A stretch of 39,164 nt of DNA from contig JADFIT010000012.1 of the NCBI GenBank assembly GCA_022566515.1, positions 1 through 39,164 on the forward strand, written 5' to 3'. This DNA comes from Gemmatimonadota bacterium (GTDB lineage Bacteria; Gemmatimonadota; Gemmatimonadetes; Gemmatimonadales; GWC2-71-9). The notes under the pieces were generated by a model. It made no database searches. It was not told where the DNA came from and was given only the letters and a program-made list of their open reading frames with translations. The first letter of the stretch is position 1. Each line of letters opens with the position of its first letter. Positions 7,320 to 16,049 of this stretch are shown here, one piece after another. The position numbers and the translations under genes are program-made.

Positions 7320-9170
7320 GTGTGTGGCATCTACGGGATGGTTTCGCTGACGGAACATCCGCTCCGGCACCCGCAGTTGCTCGATTGCATGGGGGCTACC
7401 CTTCGGCACCGGGGTCCCGACGATTCCGGCGCACTGCGATCCGCACATGCAGCAGTTGGCGCGGAACGGTTGAGAATCATCGATAGTCGATCGCAGGCCA
7501 ACCAACCGTTTCGGAATCCTTCAAACAGTGTGTGGCTCGTGTGCAACGGCGAGATCTACAATGCCGCAGCACTCCGGGAACAATTTGCCAGTTACCCCTT
7601 TCGATCGCGTTGCGATGTGGAAACGCTGGTACCCCTGTTCGACGCCAGAGGCGTCTCCGGTTTCGCTGATGTGGAAGGCATGTTCGCCATCGCGATTTGG
7701 AAGGAGGAAACACGATCCCTCACCCTCGCCCGCGACCGCGCCGGAGAGAAGCCGCTCTTCTATCTGGACATCGGTGGAGAGATCTGGTTCGCTTCTGAGA
7801 TACAGGCACTCTTGCGGCACCCTGACGTCTCTAGGGAATTGAGCAGCGCGGCGCTCTACGAATATCTCGCCTTGGGCTACGTACGAGAGCCTAACACTCT
7901 CTTTCGACAGGTCCACAAAGTACCCGGCGGGTCGAGCCTGACGTTTCACGCCGGACGCGCCGTATCTACGCAACGCATCGCTGTCCCTACCGTTGCGGTG
8001 CCGCCGTCCGCCCCGGCGGCCCGGCGACTACTGCGCGAGTTGCTGGAAGACGCGGTCGCCAAGCAGATGACGGCAGACGTGCCCGTGGGGGTCTTCACCA
8101 GCGGCGGCGTCGACTCGAGCCTCATAGCGGCGCTGGCCAGCCGCATCGCCCCATATCGTGTCCACACGTTTACTGCGTCATTCACCAACCGGAAGTACGA
8201 CGAAGGCGTATACGCGCGTCGGCTGAGTCGCAACGTGGGAACCGAGCACATCGAAATCAAGATTGGCGAAGACGAACTGATGGATGCGCTGCACGCCGTC
8301 GTACCGCGAATGGCCGAACCTCTCGCCGATCCCGCGTTGCTACCCACCTATCTGCTTGCCCGAACGGCGAAGGACTACGTGGGCGTCGTCCTGACCGGAG
8401 AAGGAGCCGACGAACTCTTCGGCGGATATCCCACGTACCTGGGCCATCGGGCTGCTCGAGCCTACGCGTCGCTGCCACACGCAGTCCGGGGAGCTATTGA
8501 AACGCTCACGTCCAAGGTGGCGGCCACCGACAGCCCCGTGCCCCTGTCGCTCATGATGAACCGATTCACCACCTACGCTCACGCTGACTGGCTCGAGCGC
8601 CATATAGGCTGGTTCGGAACCGGTCTTTTGCCATACCTGCCGAGAGAGGCCCAAGAGTCTTTCCGCGAGTCGCTTCCCGAGATCACGGCTCGCGATCCGG
8701 TGAGGGCAGCCATGGAGTTCGACTACATCACCTATCTGCGGGACGGACTGCTGGTCAAGCTCGACCGCGCAGGGATGCTGGTTTCCCTGGAATCACGGGC
8801 GCCGTTCCTCGACTCCAGGGTGGTCGCCTTCGCCCGAGGCCTGCCGCCCGATTTCATCATCCGCGGATTGCGCACCAAGCGGCTCCTCAAGGAGGCTGCG
8901 GCGACGTTGGTGCCAGGTTGGGCCCTGCGCCGGCGAAAGCGCGGGCTGAGCGTTCCGATTGCGGCGTGGATCAACAACGGACTGCGGAGCGAAGTGGACC
9001 GGCTGCTCGACCCGGCGCGGCTCCGGAATCAGGGGGTGTTGCCGGCCCTACCAATCGACGAACTTTTGTCTGACCACCGGGCCGGAAGGGCAAATCACGC
9101 ACGCGCCCTCTGGCCGCTCGTCGTGTTGCAATACTGGCTCGAACATTGGGTTCCCGGAGGGGAGACGTGA
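7320..9170 (+). CDS. asnB: Asparagine synthase (glutamine-hydrolysing)
   Basis: Converts aspartate, glutamine and ATP to asparagine. GTG 7320 is chosen because the following codon encodes the catalytic cysteine of the class II amidotransferase (M-CGIYG), and an AGGCAGG lies just upstream; the frame is open further 5' but that would bury the cysteine. Amidotransferase motifs RHRGPD, NGEIYN and GMFAIAIW are present. The C-terminal synthetase domain shows the pyrophosphate loop SGGVDSS (261-267) and TGEGADELFGGY. The protein is 616 aa, in the usual range for AsnB. It overlaps the next gene by one base (TGATG). Its place between a glycosyltransferase and an HD protein leaves open amidation of a surface polymer precursor instead of free aspartate, but nothing in the sequence requires that. 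Confidence 0.93.
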   Translation: MCGIYGMVSLTEHPLRHPQLLDCMGATLRHRGPDDSGALRSAHAAVGAERLRIIDSRSQANQPFRNPSNSVWLVCNGEIYNAAALREQFASYPFRSRCDVETLVPLFDARGVSGFADVEGMFAIAIWKEETRSLTLARDRAGEKPLFYLDIGGEIWFASEIQALLRHPDVSRELSSAALYEYLALGYVREPNTLFRQVHKVPGGSSLTFHAGRAVSTQRIAVPTVAVPPSAPAARRLLRELLEDAVAKQMTADVPVGVFTSGGVDSSLIAALASRIAPYRVHTFTASFTNRKYDEGVYARRLSRNVGTEHIEIKIGEDELMDALHAVVPRMAEPLADPALLPTYLLARTAKDYVGVVLTGEGADELFGGYPTYLGHRAARAYASLPHAVRGAIETLTSKVAATDSPVPLSLMMNRFTTYAHADWLERHIGWFGTGLLPYLPREAQESFRESLPEITARDPVRAAMEFDYITYLRDGLLVKLDRAGMLVSLESRAPFLDSRVVAFARGLPPDFIIRGLRTKRLLKEAAATLVPGWALRRRKRGLSVPIAAWINNGLRSEVDRLLDPARLRNQGVLPALPIDELLSDHRAGRANHARALWPLVVLQYWLEHWVPGGET

Positions 9171-9742
9171 TGACGCGGGAAGAGGCCTTGTCACTGATGC
9201 ACGAGTACACCGAGTCGGAGAGTCTCCGCCGGCACATGTACTGCATCGAGATAGCCATGAGGGGGTACGCGAAACACTATGGCGAAGATGAGGAAGCATG
9301 GGGATTGACGGGGCTGTTGCACGACCTTGACTACGAGAAATACCCCAACGAAGAGCACTCGGCGACAGAGGGTCACCCCTCGTTCGGCGTCAAGCTCCTT
9401 CGCGAGCGCGGGCTGCCGGATACCATGTGTGAGGCGATCCTGGGCCACGCCACCTATTGCGGCGTGCCGCGCGAATCGCTGATGGCGAAGGCCCTCTTTG
9501 CCGTGGACGAACTCGGCGGCTTCTTGGTAGCCTGCGCCCTGGTGCGGCCCGGCAAGCTCGATGACCTTCAAATCAAGAGCGTGAAGAAGAAGCTCAAGGA
9601 CAAGGCCTTCGCGAAAGGCGTAAACCGGGACGACATCCTCCGGGGCGCCGAGGAGTTGGGAGTCCCGCTGGAGGAGCATATACAGTTCATGATCGATACC
9701 CTGCGACCCCACCAGGAGCAATTCGGCCTGCGTCTGGGGTAG
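9170..9742 (+). CDS. HD-domain hydrolase
   Basis: A 190-aa HD-superfamily metal-dependent phosphohydrolase. H22 (LRRHMYC) and the H51-D52 pair in GLLHDLDYEKYP provide the core metal site, a further histidine is in ILGHATYCG, and the acidic residue expected near the end is D in FAVDELGG. The arrangement resembles small HDIG-type proteins annotated as hydrolases, with unknown substrate (nucleotide or phosphate ester). ATG 9170 is selected because GGAGGGG sits 6-7 nt upstream and the codon overlaps the asnB stop, giving translational coupling; GTG 9167 is an alternative. Two cysteines (YCIE and TMCEA) have no obvious motif. Family assignment is good; function is open. Confidence 0.85.
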   Translation: MTREEALSLMHEYTESESLRRHMYCIEIAMRGYAKHYGEDEEAWGLTGLLHDLDYEKYPNEEHSATEGHPSFGVKLLRERGLPDTMCEAILGHATYCGVPRESLMAKALFAVDELGGFLVACALVRPGKLDDLQIKSVKKKLKDKAFAKGVNRDDILRGAEELGVPLEEHIQFMIDTLRPHQEQFGLRLG

Positions 9743-9818
9743 AAGAACTGTTGCTGGGGTCGCGCCGTTGCCGCTGCCCCCTACCGAGGGTCAACGTGGC
9801 CTCAACACTGAACGTAGA

Positions 9819-10379
9819 ATGAGTGTGAAAGAATCTACATTGGCGATCCGGGCCCAGGCCGGCGATCTGGAGGCCTTTGGAGAGCTGATCGAGCTGTTTT
9901 CAGGCCAGGCGCGTCGGGTGGCCCGAGCGGTTCTGGGAGATCCAGACGACGGAGACGATGCGGCGCAGGACGCGTTCCTGTCGGCGCTCCGGCACCTGAA
10001 GCGGTACGATCCGAGCCGGCCGTTCGGGCCGTGGCTGATGCGGATCGTGGCCAATGCCGCGGCTGACCGACGCCGGAGACGGAAAGTCCGGGCTGCCGAG
10101 GAGCTGTCGGAGTCCACGGCTGGTGGCGGTGTGGGCCCGGACGTCGAGACCGACCGCCGGGCGTTCCTGGAGGCGTTCCGCAACGCCCTTGCCCGGCTTC
10201 CGGAGCGGCAACGGATGGCTGTGACGCTCTTCGACGTGGAGGGTTACTCCCACGCCGAGATAGCCGACATACTCAGCATCCCCCAGGGGACGGTGCGTTC
10301 GGACGTGTTTCACGCACGCCGGCGACTGCGCTTGGCACTGACGTGCTGGCAGCACCACTGGAAGGAGGAGGTCGTATGA
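9819..10379 (+). CDS. ECF-type RNA polymerase sigma factor
   Basis: A 186-aa extracytoplasmic-function sigma factor. Region 2 (about residues 15-90) carries DDAAQDAFLSALRHLKRYDPSR split over the helix that binds core polymerase, followed by PFGPWLMRIVANAAADRRRR, the -10 recognition part. Region 4 (about 125-180) has LPERQRMAVTLFDVEGYSHAEIADIL and PQGTVRSDVFHARRRLR, the -35-binding helix-turn-helix. ATG 9819 is chosen because region 2 starts normally from there, although the frame is open upstream. The stop overlaps the next start by 4 nt (ATGA). It leads an operon of membrane and efflux genes and probably activates it in response to envelope stress. That regulatory role is inferred from position. 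Confidence 0.92.
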   Translation: MSVKESTLAIRAQAGDLEAFGELIELFSGQARRVARAVLGDPDDGDDAAQDAFLSALRHLKRYDPSRPFGPWLMRIVANAAADRRRRRKVRAAEELSESTAGGGVGPDVETDRRAFLEAFRNALARLPERQRMAVTLFDVEGYSHAEIADILSIPQGTVRSDVFHARRRLRLALTCWQHHWKEEVV

Positions 10380-10744
10380 GACATTCACCATTTGATCACA
10401 GGCCTTGGCAGGACCTCGGTAGGGTGTTGCGTGAGGTTCTCGATGCGGGTGACAACCGGGTGTTTGTGGCGCGGGTGATGGCAGAAATCCGTGCGCTGGA
10501 TGTCCGACCGTTTCGCAGTGATTGGTTGGAGGTACTGGGTGCGTGGGCGCGGCCCGGGTTGGCGGCGGCGGCGGCCCTAGTCGCACTCACCATAGGGTTG
10601 ACGATCTCGAGCCGCACGACGGTGGCTGTCGCGGAGACGACGGCCGACGACGCACTCCAGGCATCGACGGAGGCATCCGTATTGACCGTGGCAGCCAACC
10701 CGCCGGATGTGGGGTTCCTGTTGGCGATATTTCCCGAGCGCTAA
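10376..10744 (+). CDS. Single-pass membrane protein, putative anti-sigma factor
   Basis: A 122-aa protein with a soluble N-terminal region (about 1-55), one hydrophobic segment (about 60-80, PGLAAAAALVALTIGLTI) and a short periplasmic tail. It starts at ATG 10376 behind GGAGGAGG and overlaps the ECF sigma stop, the classical layout of a sigma/anti-sigma pair. The cytoplasmic part has no HxxxCxxC zinc motif, so it is not a standard ZAS-type anti-sigma factor, and the sequence itself does not prove sigma binding. A role as membrane partner of the sigma factor is an inference from context and topology. Confidence 0.7.
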   Translation: MRHSPFDHRPWQDLGRVLREVLDAGDNRVFVARVMAEIRALDVRPFRSDWLEVLGAWARPGLAAAAALVALTIGLTISSRTTVAVAETTADDALQASTEASVLTVAANPPDVGFLLAIFPER

Positions 10745-10789
10745 CGGAAAGCCACCGATAGATGTCTTCTAGTCAGTGGGAAGTGCTCC

Positions 10790-11188
10790 ATGAATAGATC
10801 GAAGGTGGCAGCCGGCGGCCTTCTCGTGGCGGTGTTCGTGTCCGGCGCTATCGTGGGCGGAGCCGCGTCAGCCGCCCTACGGGAGCGCGACCAGACACGG
10901 GAGCGGTCGCCTCGCCGTCCCTACGCAGAGATACTCGAGGAGAGACTCGGTTTGTCGCTCGATCAACGCCAGCAGATCGAGCCCATCCTCAAGGAGTTTG
11001 GCAACACCTGGCAGACGCTAGCGGAGGAGTTGCGGGAAGAGGAGAGGCGACGGATCCACGAAATTCGAATTGACGCCAGGGCCAAGATCATCGCCACTCT
11101 CGACAGCAGCCAGGTTGAGGTGTATCGGCAGATGATAGCCCGTGACGACAGCGCTCGGGCGGAACGGGCCAACAGACGACGGCGGTAG
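10790..11188 (+). CDS. Membrane-anchored Spy/CpxP-like periplasmic protein
   Basis: A 132-aa protein with an N-terminal hydrophobic segment (residues 7-29, GGLLVAVFVSGAIVGGAAS) followed by a charged, helical periplasmic domain. The pattern LGLSLDQRQQIEPILKEFG...EELREEERRRIHEIR...ILDSSQ-like ATLDSSQVEVYRQMI is typical of the Spy/CpxP/ZraP group and of heavy-metal-resistance-like periplasmic proteins, which act as chaperones or stress sensors. It lies between the sigma module and the TolC gene and is transcribed with them, 45 nt after the membrane partner. A role in sensing or buffering envelope stress that triggers the efflux operon is inferred. No metal-binding histidines or cysteines are seen. 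Confidence 0.72.
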   Translation: MNRSKVAAGGLLVAVFVSGAIVGGAASAALRERDQTRERSPRRPYAEILEERLGLSLDQRQQIEPILKEFGNTWQTLAEELREEERRRIHEIRIDARAKIIATLDSSQVEVYRQMIARDDSARAERANRRRR

Positions 11189-11207
11189 AACCCCAACATA
11201 AAGCATT

Positions 11208-12503
11208 ATGATAAAGAGCAGAATCATACTGGCGATCGCCTTGGCGGTAGCCATCTCGTTGGGCTCTGTAGCTGAGCCCGCAGTGTCACAGATCCCCACG
11301 ATAACGCTGGAGGAAGCCGTTGCCCTGGCGATGGAGCACAGCCCGACCATCATCCAAGCCGAGGGCGACATACGGATCGCGCAGGCGACCAAGCTACAAT
11401 CGGTCAGTGACTGGCTGCCGACATTGACCGGCACCTCCGGGTGGAGCGCCAACTCCACCAACCGGTTCGACCCGCAGACACAGCGATCGGTTTCGGGGTC
11501 GGCGACTTCGATCAATGGTTCGTTGACTGCACGTTACACCTTGTTCGATGGGTTTCGCCGTAGGGCACAGGGCCGCACTCGGAGCGCCGATCTGGTGAGC
11601 ACCGAGGCGACATATACTTCTCAGGAATTTCAGACCTCCTTACAAACGAAACAGACCTTCTTCAGCGCTCTTGCTGCAGACGAGTTGGTGCGCGTGTCGG
11701 AGACGCGCATTCAGCGAGCCGAGCGGCAGCTACAGGTGTCCAGAGATCGGCTGGCGGCTGGCAGCGCCATCCGGTCAGACACGTTGCAATCGTTTGTAGA
11801 GCTTGCGAATGCACGTCTGCAGTTGATCAATGCCCAGACACAGCTCTCGACGGCATCCGCCAATCTCGCGCAACTCATCGGTTACGACAGCGAGGTTCGC
11901 GCCGTAGCCGATGAGTCGATCGAATTCATCGTCGATATCGACACCTCGGTTATTCGGGCGGAAGCGCTGGAGCGGGGACCCCAGATCGAGCAGGTGATCG
12001 CGGAGGCCAGTGCGGCTGATGCCCAGGTTTCCATATCGTGGTCCGATTATTTCCCGACGGTCACGGCACAGTACAGCCGCTCGATGGCCGGCGCCCAACT
12101 CAACGACCTCCGGAGCAGTTGGTCGGGCAGGATCAGTCTATCGTGGAACATTTTCAACGGATTTGGCCGCGAAACGAGTGTTGTGCAAGCGCATGCCAGG
12201 CAGGAGACGGCACATGCCCGGGTCGCTGACACGCGGCGTCAGATCAACGCGCAGACGACACAGCAGTTTGCGGCACTTCGATCGGCGACCGTGCGCATCC
12301 AGATCGCCGAGGCGAGCCTGGCTGCGGCAACTGAAGATCTTCGGGTGCAGCAACAGCGGTACCGCCTAGGAGCGGCAACCATCGTCGAGGTCATGAACTC
12401 TCAGGTCAACGTCGATCAGGCGGAGGTCGACGGCGTGCAGGCGCGGCTGGACTATTTCCTCGCCAAGGCGCAGATCGAAGCGATTGTGGGGCGCACGATA
12501 TGA
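11208..12503 (+). CDS. TolC-family outer-membrane efflux channel
   Basis: A 431-aa outer-membrane factor with signal peptide (about 1-28, ending AVSQ) and the two internally repeated halves of TolC. The first half begins with [24 protein letters not shown]; the LEEAV..A..HSP pattern is characteristic. Long amphipathic helices such as [12 protein letters not shown] (near 215) and the second-half equivalent [21 protein letters not shown] (split here by its [16 protein letters not shown] core) complete it. It would form the outer exit duct of the tripartite pump encoded by the next three genes. Its stop overlaps the start of the ATPase gene (ATGA). Family is sure; substrate unknown. Confidence 0.92.
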   Translation: MIKSRIILAIALAVAISLGSVAEPAVSQIPTITLEEAVALAMEHSPTIIQAEGDIRIAQATKLQSVSDWLPTLTGTSGWSANSTNRFDPQTQRSVSGSATSINGSLTARYTLFDGFRRRAQGRTRSADLVSTEATYTSQEFQTSLQTKQTFFSALAADELVRVSETRIQRAERQLQVSRDRLAAGSAIRSDTLQSFVELANARLQLINAQTQLSTASANLAQLIGYDSEVRAVADESIEFIVDIDTSVIRAEALERGPQIEQVIAEASAADAQVSISWSDYFPTVTAQYSRSMAGAQLNDLRSSWSGRISLSWNIFNGFGRETSVVQAHARQETAHARVADTRRQINAQTTQQFAALRSATVRIQIAEASLAAATEDLRVQQQRYRLGAATIVEVMNSQVNVDQAEVDGVQARLDYFLAKAQIEAIVGRTI

Positions 12504-13249
12504 CCGGCGCGGCACCGGCACTCGACTTCCGCACTGGTGACACGCCAACACCGGATGTCATCATCCTCACCCACAAGTTGACGCGAGATTACCAACTCGG
12601 CAGTGAGGTGGTACACGCGCTGCGCGGCGTGGACATCCAGATCCGCCGCAACGAGTTTACCGCGATCATGGGCCCGTCGGGGTCCGGCAAATCTACGTTG
12701 ATGAACCTTCTCGGTTGTCTCGATACACCCACCAGCGGCGAATACTGGCTCAACAGTCAAAAGGTGAGCGAGCTGACCGACGACGAACTCGCACACATTC
12801 GGAACAAGGAGATCGGCTTCGTCTTCCAGACGTTCAATCTCCTGCCACGAGCCACGGCGTTACACAACGTAGAACTCCCGCTGATCTACGGCGGTGTGCC
12901 TGCGAAGAAACGGTTGGAGCGAGCCAAGTGGGCATTGGAAAAGGTCGGTTTGGCCGACCGGATGCACCATCGACCTAACGAGCTATCGGGCGGACAGCGG
13001 CAGCGTGTCGCGATCGCCCGGGCGCTCGTCAACGATCCGAGTATCGTCCTGGCAGATGAGCCGACGGGAAACCTCGACAGCGTAACCAGCGAGGAAATCA
13101 TGCTTGTCATGGAGACCTTGCACGATGCCGGTCAAACAATCGTGCTAATCACGCACGAGACCCATGTCGCCCGACATGCAACAAGGCAGATCCATCTCCT
13201 CGACGGATTGGTCGAGCAGGATTTTGCGACACCCAAGGAACCAGCATGA
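12500..13249 (+). CDS. MacB/LolD-type ABC transporter ATP-binding protein
   Basis: A 249-aa nucleotide-binding subunit of a type VII (MacB/LolCDE-like) transporter. Walker [10 protein letters not shown] (58-66), Q110, signature LSGGQ (162-166), Walker B IVLADE (182-187) and H219 are all intact, and the LNHL-type stretch [11 protein letters not shown] follows the D-loop. A 20-residue N-terminal extension precedes the usual start of the domain. ATP binding would drive the mechanotransmission movement of the partner permease, here a separate gene (14772-15983) rather than a fused MacB. It overlaps TolC upstream and the adaptor gene downstream, each by 4 nt. Confidence 0.94.
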   Translation: MTGAAPALDFRTGDTPTPDVIILTHKLTRDYQLGSEVVHALRGVDIQIRRNEFTAIMGPSGSGKSTLMNLLGCLDTPTSGEYWLNSQKVSELTDDELAHIRNKEIGFVFQTFNLLPRATALHNVELPLIYGGVPAKKRLERAKWALEKVGLADRMHHRPNELSGGQRQRVAIARALVNDPSIVLADEPTGNLDSVTSEEIMLVMETLHDAGQTIVLITHETHVARHATRQIHLLDGLVEQDFATPKEPA

Positions 13250-14772
13250 AACACTTGCGATTCGTCCGCTGGCCCGCACCGCTCATCGCCATTGCTCTTC
13301 TGGCGGGGTGCGAAGAGGAGGTCCAAGCTCCGGTGTACCAGCTCGTTCCGGCTGCCGAGCGCGACATCATCGTGTCGGTGAGCGCCGCAGGGATTGTAGA
13401 GCCGATCAAGACCATCGAGGTAAAGTCAAAGGCGTCCGGAGAAATCATGGACGTGAGAGTGGAGACCGGCGATGTCGTCCGCCGTGGCGACCTCTTGGTC
13501 TCGGTCGACCCCCGGATTCCCCGTAACGCCGTGGTGCAGGCCGAAGCAGAACTGAGTGTCGCTCGGGCGCAACTGGCCAATGCGGAGTCGCAGCTGCGCC
13601 GGGCGGAGGCGCTCTATGCGACCCAATCCATCACCGAGCAGGAATGGGAAAACGCCCGCTTGCAGCGCGCCAACGCCAACGCCCAACTCGTGCGCGCACG
13701 ACGTTCTCACGAAGACGCAAAGATCGCGTTCGAGGATACAGAGGTCAGGGCGCCGGCAGCCGGCGTCATCCTGGAGCGCACCGTGGAGATTGGCTCCGTT
13801 ATCTCCTCGGCCACCCGAGAGGTCGGCGGCGGCACGGTACTCCTGAAGATGGCGAATCTCGACACCGTGCAAATCCGCGCGCTGGTGGATGAAACGGAGA
13901 TCGGCAAGGTCAACCCCGGACTCGATATCACGATCACCGTAGACGCGTATCCCAACCAGCCGTTCAGCGGCAAGGTGCTCAAGATCGAGCCGCAGGCTGT
14001 GGAACAGCAGAACGTGACCATGTTTCCCGTGTTGGTACGCATTCCCAACAAGGGAAATCTGCTGCGGCCCGGCATGAACTCTAAAGTCGAAATCCACGTC
14101 GGCTCGCGGGAGCGAGTCCTGGCGATACCCAACGCTGCATTGCGGACAGAACGCGATATCTCGTCTGCCGCGAGCGTGCTGGGACTCGAGATGGACATGG
14201 TTCAACAGCAGTTGGCAACCGCCCGCGAGGCGCCAGGTGCCGAACGGAGAAGCTCGCTGGGAGGTGCCACCGCGGCCGGCGACGGCGGGTATGGCGACGC
14301 GAGCACAGTCGAATTCGGAGGCCGGACCGTGAGGCTTCCCGACGGACTGACCCGGGAGATGGTGCAGCCGATCCTAGATAAGATGGGCCAGGGCGGTGGA
14401 CCCCAGGCTTTCCAGGGACTGTCGCAACATGACCGCAGTATCCTCACGAGGGTCATGCGCGCGGCCGGTGGCGGTGGTGGTGGGCGGGGTAATTTCGGTG
14501 GCGGCCGACGGGGAGGCGGCCGACGCCCACAATCAGGGAATTTCCAGTTCGGCGGCGAGTTTATCGTGTTCATCATGACCGACTCCGGCCCGGAGGCGAG
14601 GCCGATCCGCACGGGCTTGACCGACCTCGACTACGCCCAAGTGATGTCTGGTCTGAGCCCCGGCGACCAAGTGCTGATCCTCCCCAGTGCGAGCCTCGTT
14701 CAGTCGCAGCGTGAGTTCCAGGAACGCATGAGCCGATACGCGGGCGGTGGCATTCTCGGAGGACGCCGCTAA
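13246..14772 (+). CDS. MacA/HlyD-type periplasmic adaptor lipoprotein with Gly-rich insertion
   Basis: A 508-aa membrane fusion protein linking the inner-membrane pump to TolC. The lipobox LLAGC puts the acylated cysteine at C22. A biotinyl-lipoyl half ([24 protein letters not shown], core 62-83), an alpha-hairpin (about 95-165) and the returning lipoyl half ([17 protein letters not shown]) are followed by beta-barrel strands up to IPNAALR (294-300). Unusually, about 137 residues (301-437), ending in a Gly/Arg tract around 408-430, are inserted before the last membrane-proximal strands ([10 protein letters not shown]...[12 protein letters not shown]). This explains its length against roughly 370 for MacA. 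Start overlaps the ATPase stop; stop overlaps the permease start (TAATG). Confidence 0.92.
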   Translation: MKHLRFVRWPAPLIAIALLAGCEEEVQAPVYQLVPAAERDIIVSVSAAGIVEPIKTIEVKSKASGEIMDVRVETGDVVRRGDLLVSVDPRIPRNAVVQAEAELSVARAQLANAESQLRRAEALYATQSITEQEWENARLQRANANAQLVRARRSHEDAKIAFEDTEVRAPAAGVILERTVEIGSVISSATREVGGGTVLLKMANLDTVQIRALVDETEIGKVNPGLDITITVDAYPNQPFSGKVLKIEPQAVEQQNVTMFPVLVRIPNKGNLLRPGMNSKVEIHVGSRERVLAIPNAALRTERDISSAASVLGLEMDMVQQQLATAREAPGAERRSSLGGATAAGDGGYGDASTVEFGGRTVRLPDGLTREMVQPILDKMGQGGGPQAFQGLSQHDRSILTRVMRAAGGGGGGRGNFGGGRRGGGRRPQSGNFQFGGEFIVFIMTDSGPEARPIRTGLTDLDYAQVMSGLSPGDQVLILPSASLVQSQREFQERMSRYAGGGILGGRR

Positions 14773-15983
14773 TGCTCACCGGAGAGATCGTCCAAGTCGC
14801 CTTCGCAGCCATCATCACGAACAAGCTGCGGTCCTTCCTCACCATGCTCGGCATCGTGATCGGTGTCGCAGCCGTTATCACGATGGTGGCGCTGGGAACA
14901 GGTGCTCAGCGGGCCGTCGAGGAGCAGATCCAGGCACTCGGCACCGACCTGCTCTCCATCTATGCGGGGCAATCGTTCCGCAGGGGCGTGGCCCGGGACA
15001 ATCGTGTAAGCCTCACGACGGACGACGCGGAGGCCCTGAGGCGCGGCGGGTACGCACTCAAGGCGGTCGTGCCCGAGTTGTCGCGAAACCAACAGGTCAA
15101 GTACGGCAACAGGAACATCAACGTCAGTGTTGTGGGATCAACGGCGGACTACCCTGAGGTAAACCACTACGAGATCGAGTCCGGCGAGATGTTCACACAT
15201 GGCGACGACAACTCCCGTCGCCGGGTGGCCGTGCTAGGATACGGCGTGCCCCAGATGCTGGACGTGAACGGCGCTGCGATGATCGGCCAGCAGATTTCCA
15301 TCCGCGGCATTCCGTTCGAGATCGTCGGCATCTTCGCCGAGAAGGGAAGTGAAGGTTTTTCAAATCGGGACGAGCAGATATTGGTCCCCCTCAAGACCGG
15401 GCAGTTCCGCGTGTTCGGTACCGACCGGCTCCGCTCGATCAACGTGCAGGTGGTTGACCCGGATTCGATGACCGTTGCCATGATCGGGATCGAGCGGGTG
15501 CTCCGCCGTGAGCACGGTATCGCGCCCGGTGCCGCCAACGACTTCAATATTCGGAACCGCGCCGAGTTTCTCAGCACCGCACAAGAGACGACGCAGACCT
15601 TCACCTTCCTCCTGGCGGGAATCGCCGCAGTCAGCCTCCTAGTGGGAGGCATTGGCATCATGAACATCATGCTCGTTTCCGTCACCGAGCGCACGCGCGA
15701 GATCGGCGTGCGCAAGGCTCTCGGCGCCACGCGACACAACATAATGCTGCAGTTCCTCGTCGAAGCCGTCACACTGTGCATGCTCGGCGGCGTGGTGGGT
15801 ATCCTGCTGGGCAGCGCTGGTGCGGTAGCGCTCGCGCGACTGCAAGGATGGCCGACGGCTGTGTCACTTCAAGCTGTTGCGATGGCCTTCGTATTCAGCG
15901 CCACCGTAGGTATTTTCTTCGGCCTCTGGCCCGCACGACGAGCTTCGACTCTGGATCCGATAGAGGCGTTGCGGCACGAATAG
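14772..15983 (+). CDS. MacB-like ABC permease (FtsX fold)
   Basis: A 403-aa permease with the MacB layout: N-terminal helix (about 18-45, LTMLGIVIGVAAVITMVALG), a large periplasmic MacB_PCD domain (about 46-270), then three helices beginning with FLLAGIAAVSLLVGGIGIMNIM and the coupling segment SVTERTREIGVRKALGA. The end WPARRASTLDPIEALRHE is the standard family C-terminus. It pairs with the separate ATPase at 12500-13249 and works with the adaptor and TolC as an exporter of antibiotics, peptides or lipids. It is the last gene of the operon; a strong hairpin follows it. Function class is sure; substrate unknown. Confidence 0.94.
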   Translation: MLTGEIVQVAFAAIITNKLRSFLTMLGIVIGVAAVITMVALGTGAQRAVEEQIQALGTDLLSIYAGQSFRRGVARDNRVSLTTDDAEALRRGGYALKAVVPELSRNQQVKYGNRNINVSVVGSTADYPEVNHYEIESGEMFTHGDDNSRRRVAVLGYGVPQMLDVNGAAMIGQQISIRGIPFEIVGIFAEKGSEGFSNRDEQILVPLKTGQFRVFGTDRLRSINVQVVDPDSMTVAMIGIERVLRREHGIAPGAANDFNIRNRAEFLSTAQETTQTFTFLLAGIAAVSLLVGGIGIMNIMLVSVTERTREIGVRKALGATRHNIMLQFLVEAVTLCMLGGVVGILLGSAGAVALARLQGWPTAVSLQAVAMAFVFSATVGIFFGLWPARRASTLDPIEALRHE

Positions 15984-15990
15984 CGACGTC

Positions 15991-16025
15991 AGGGGAGACA
16001 CTCCCCTTTCTCGGTTCCTTTTTCT
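15991..16025 (+). terminator. Intrinsic terminator of the efflux operon
   Basis: AGGGGAG (15991-15997) pairs perfectly with CTCCCCT (16001-16007) across a 3-nt loop, and a T-rich tract including TTTTT follows within 16 nt. It starts 7 nt after the permease stop, so it should end the seven-gene operon before thrB. Confidence 0.7.
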
Positions 16026-16037
16026 CCTCTCCGACGC

Positions 16038-16043
16038 CATAGT
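16038..16043 (+). promoter_or_regulatory. Candidate -10 element for a leaderless thrB transcript
   Basis: CATAGT ends exactly 6 nt before the thrB ATG, just downstream of the preceding terminator, and no Shine-Dalgarno sequence is present. The position would place the first transcribed base at the start codon. The -35 is not recognisable. Confidence 0.35.
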
Positions 16044-16049
16044 CACACC

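Noticed and set aside
9743-9818. ECF-type autoregulatory promoter before the first sigma factor
   Set aside because: A GAAC-like -35 and CGTT-like -10 can be drawn, but the match is too loose to support without related promoters.
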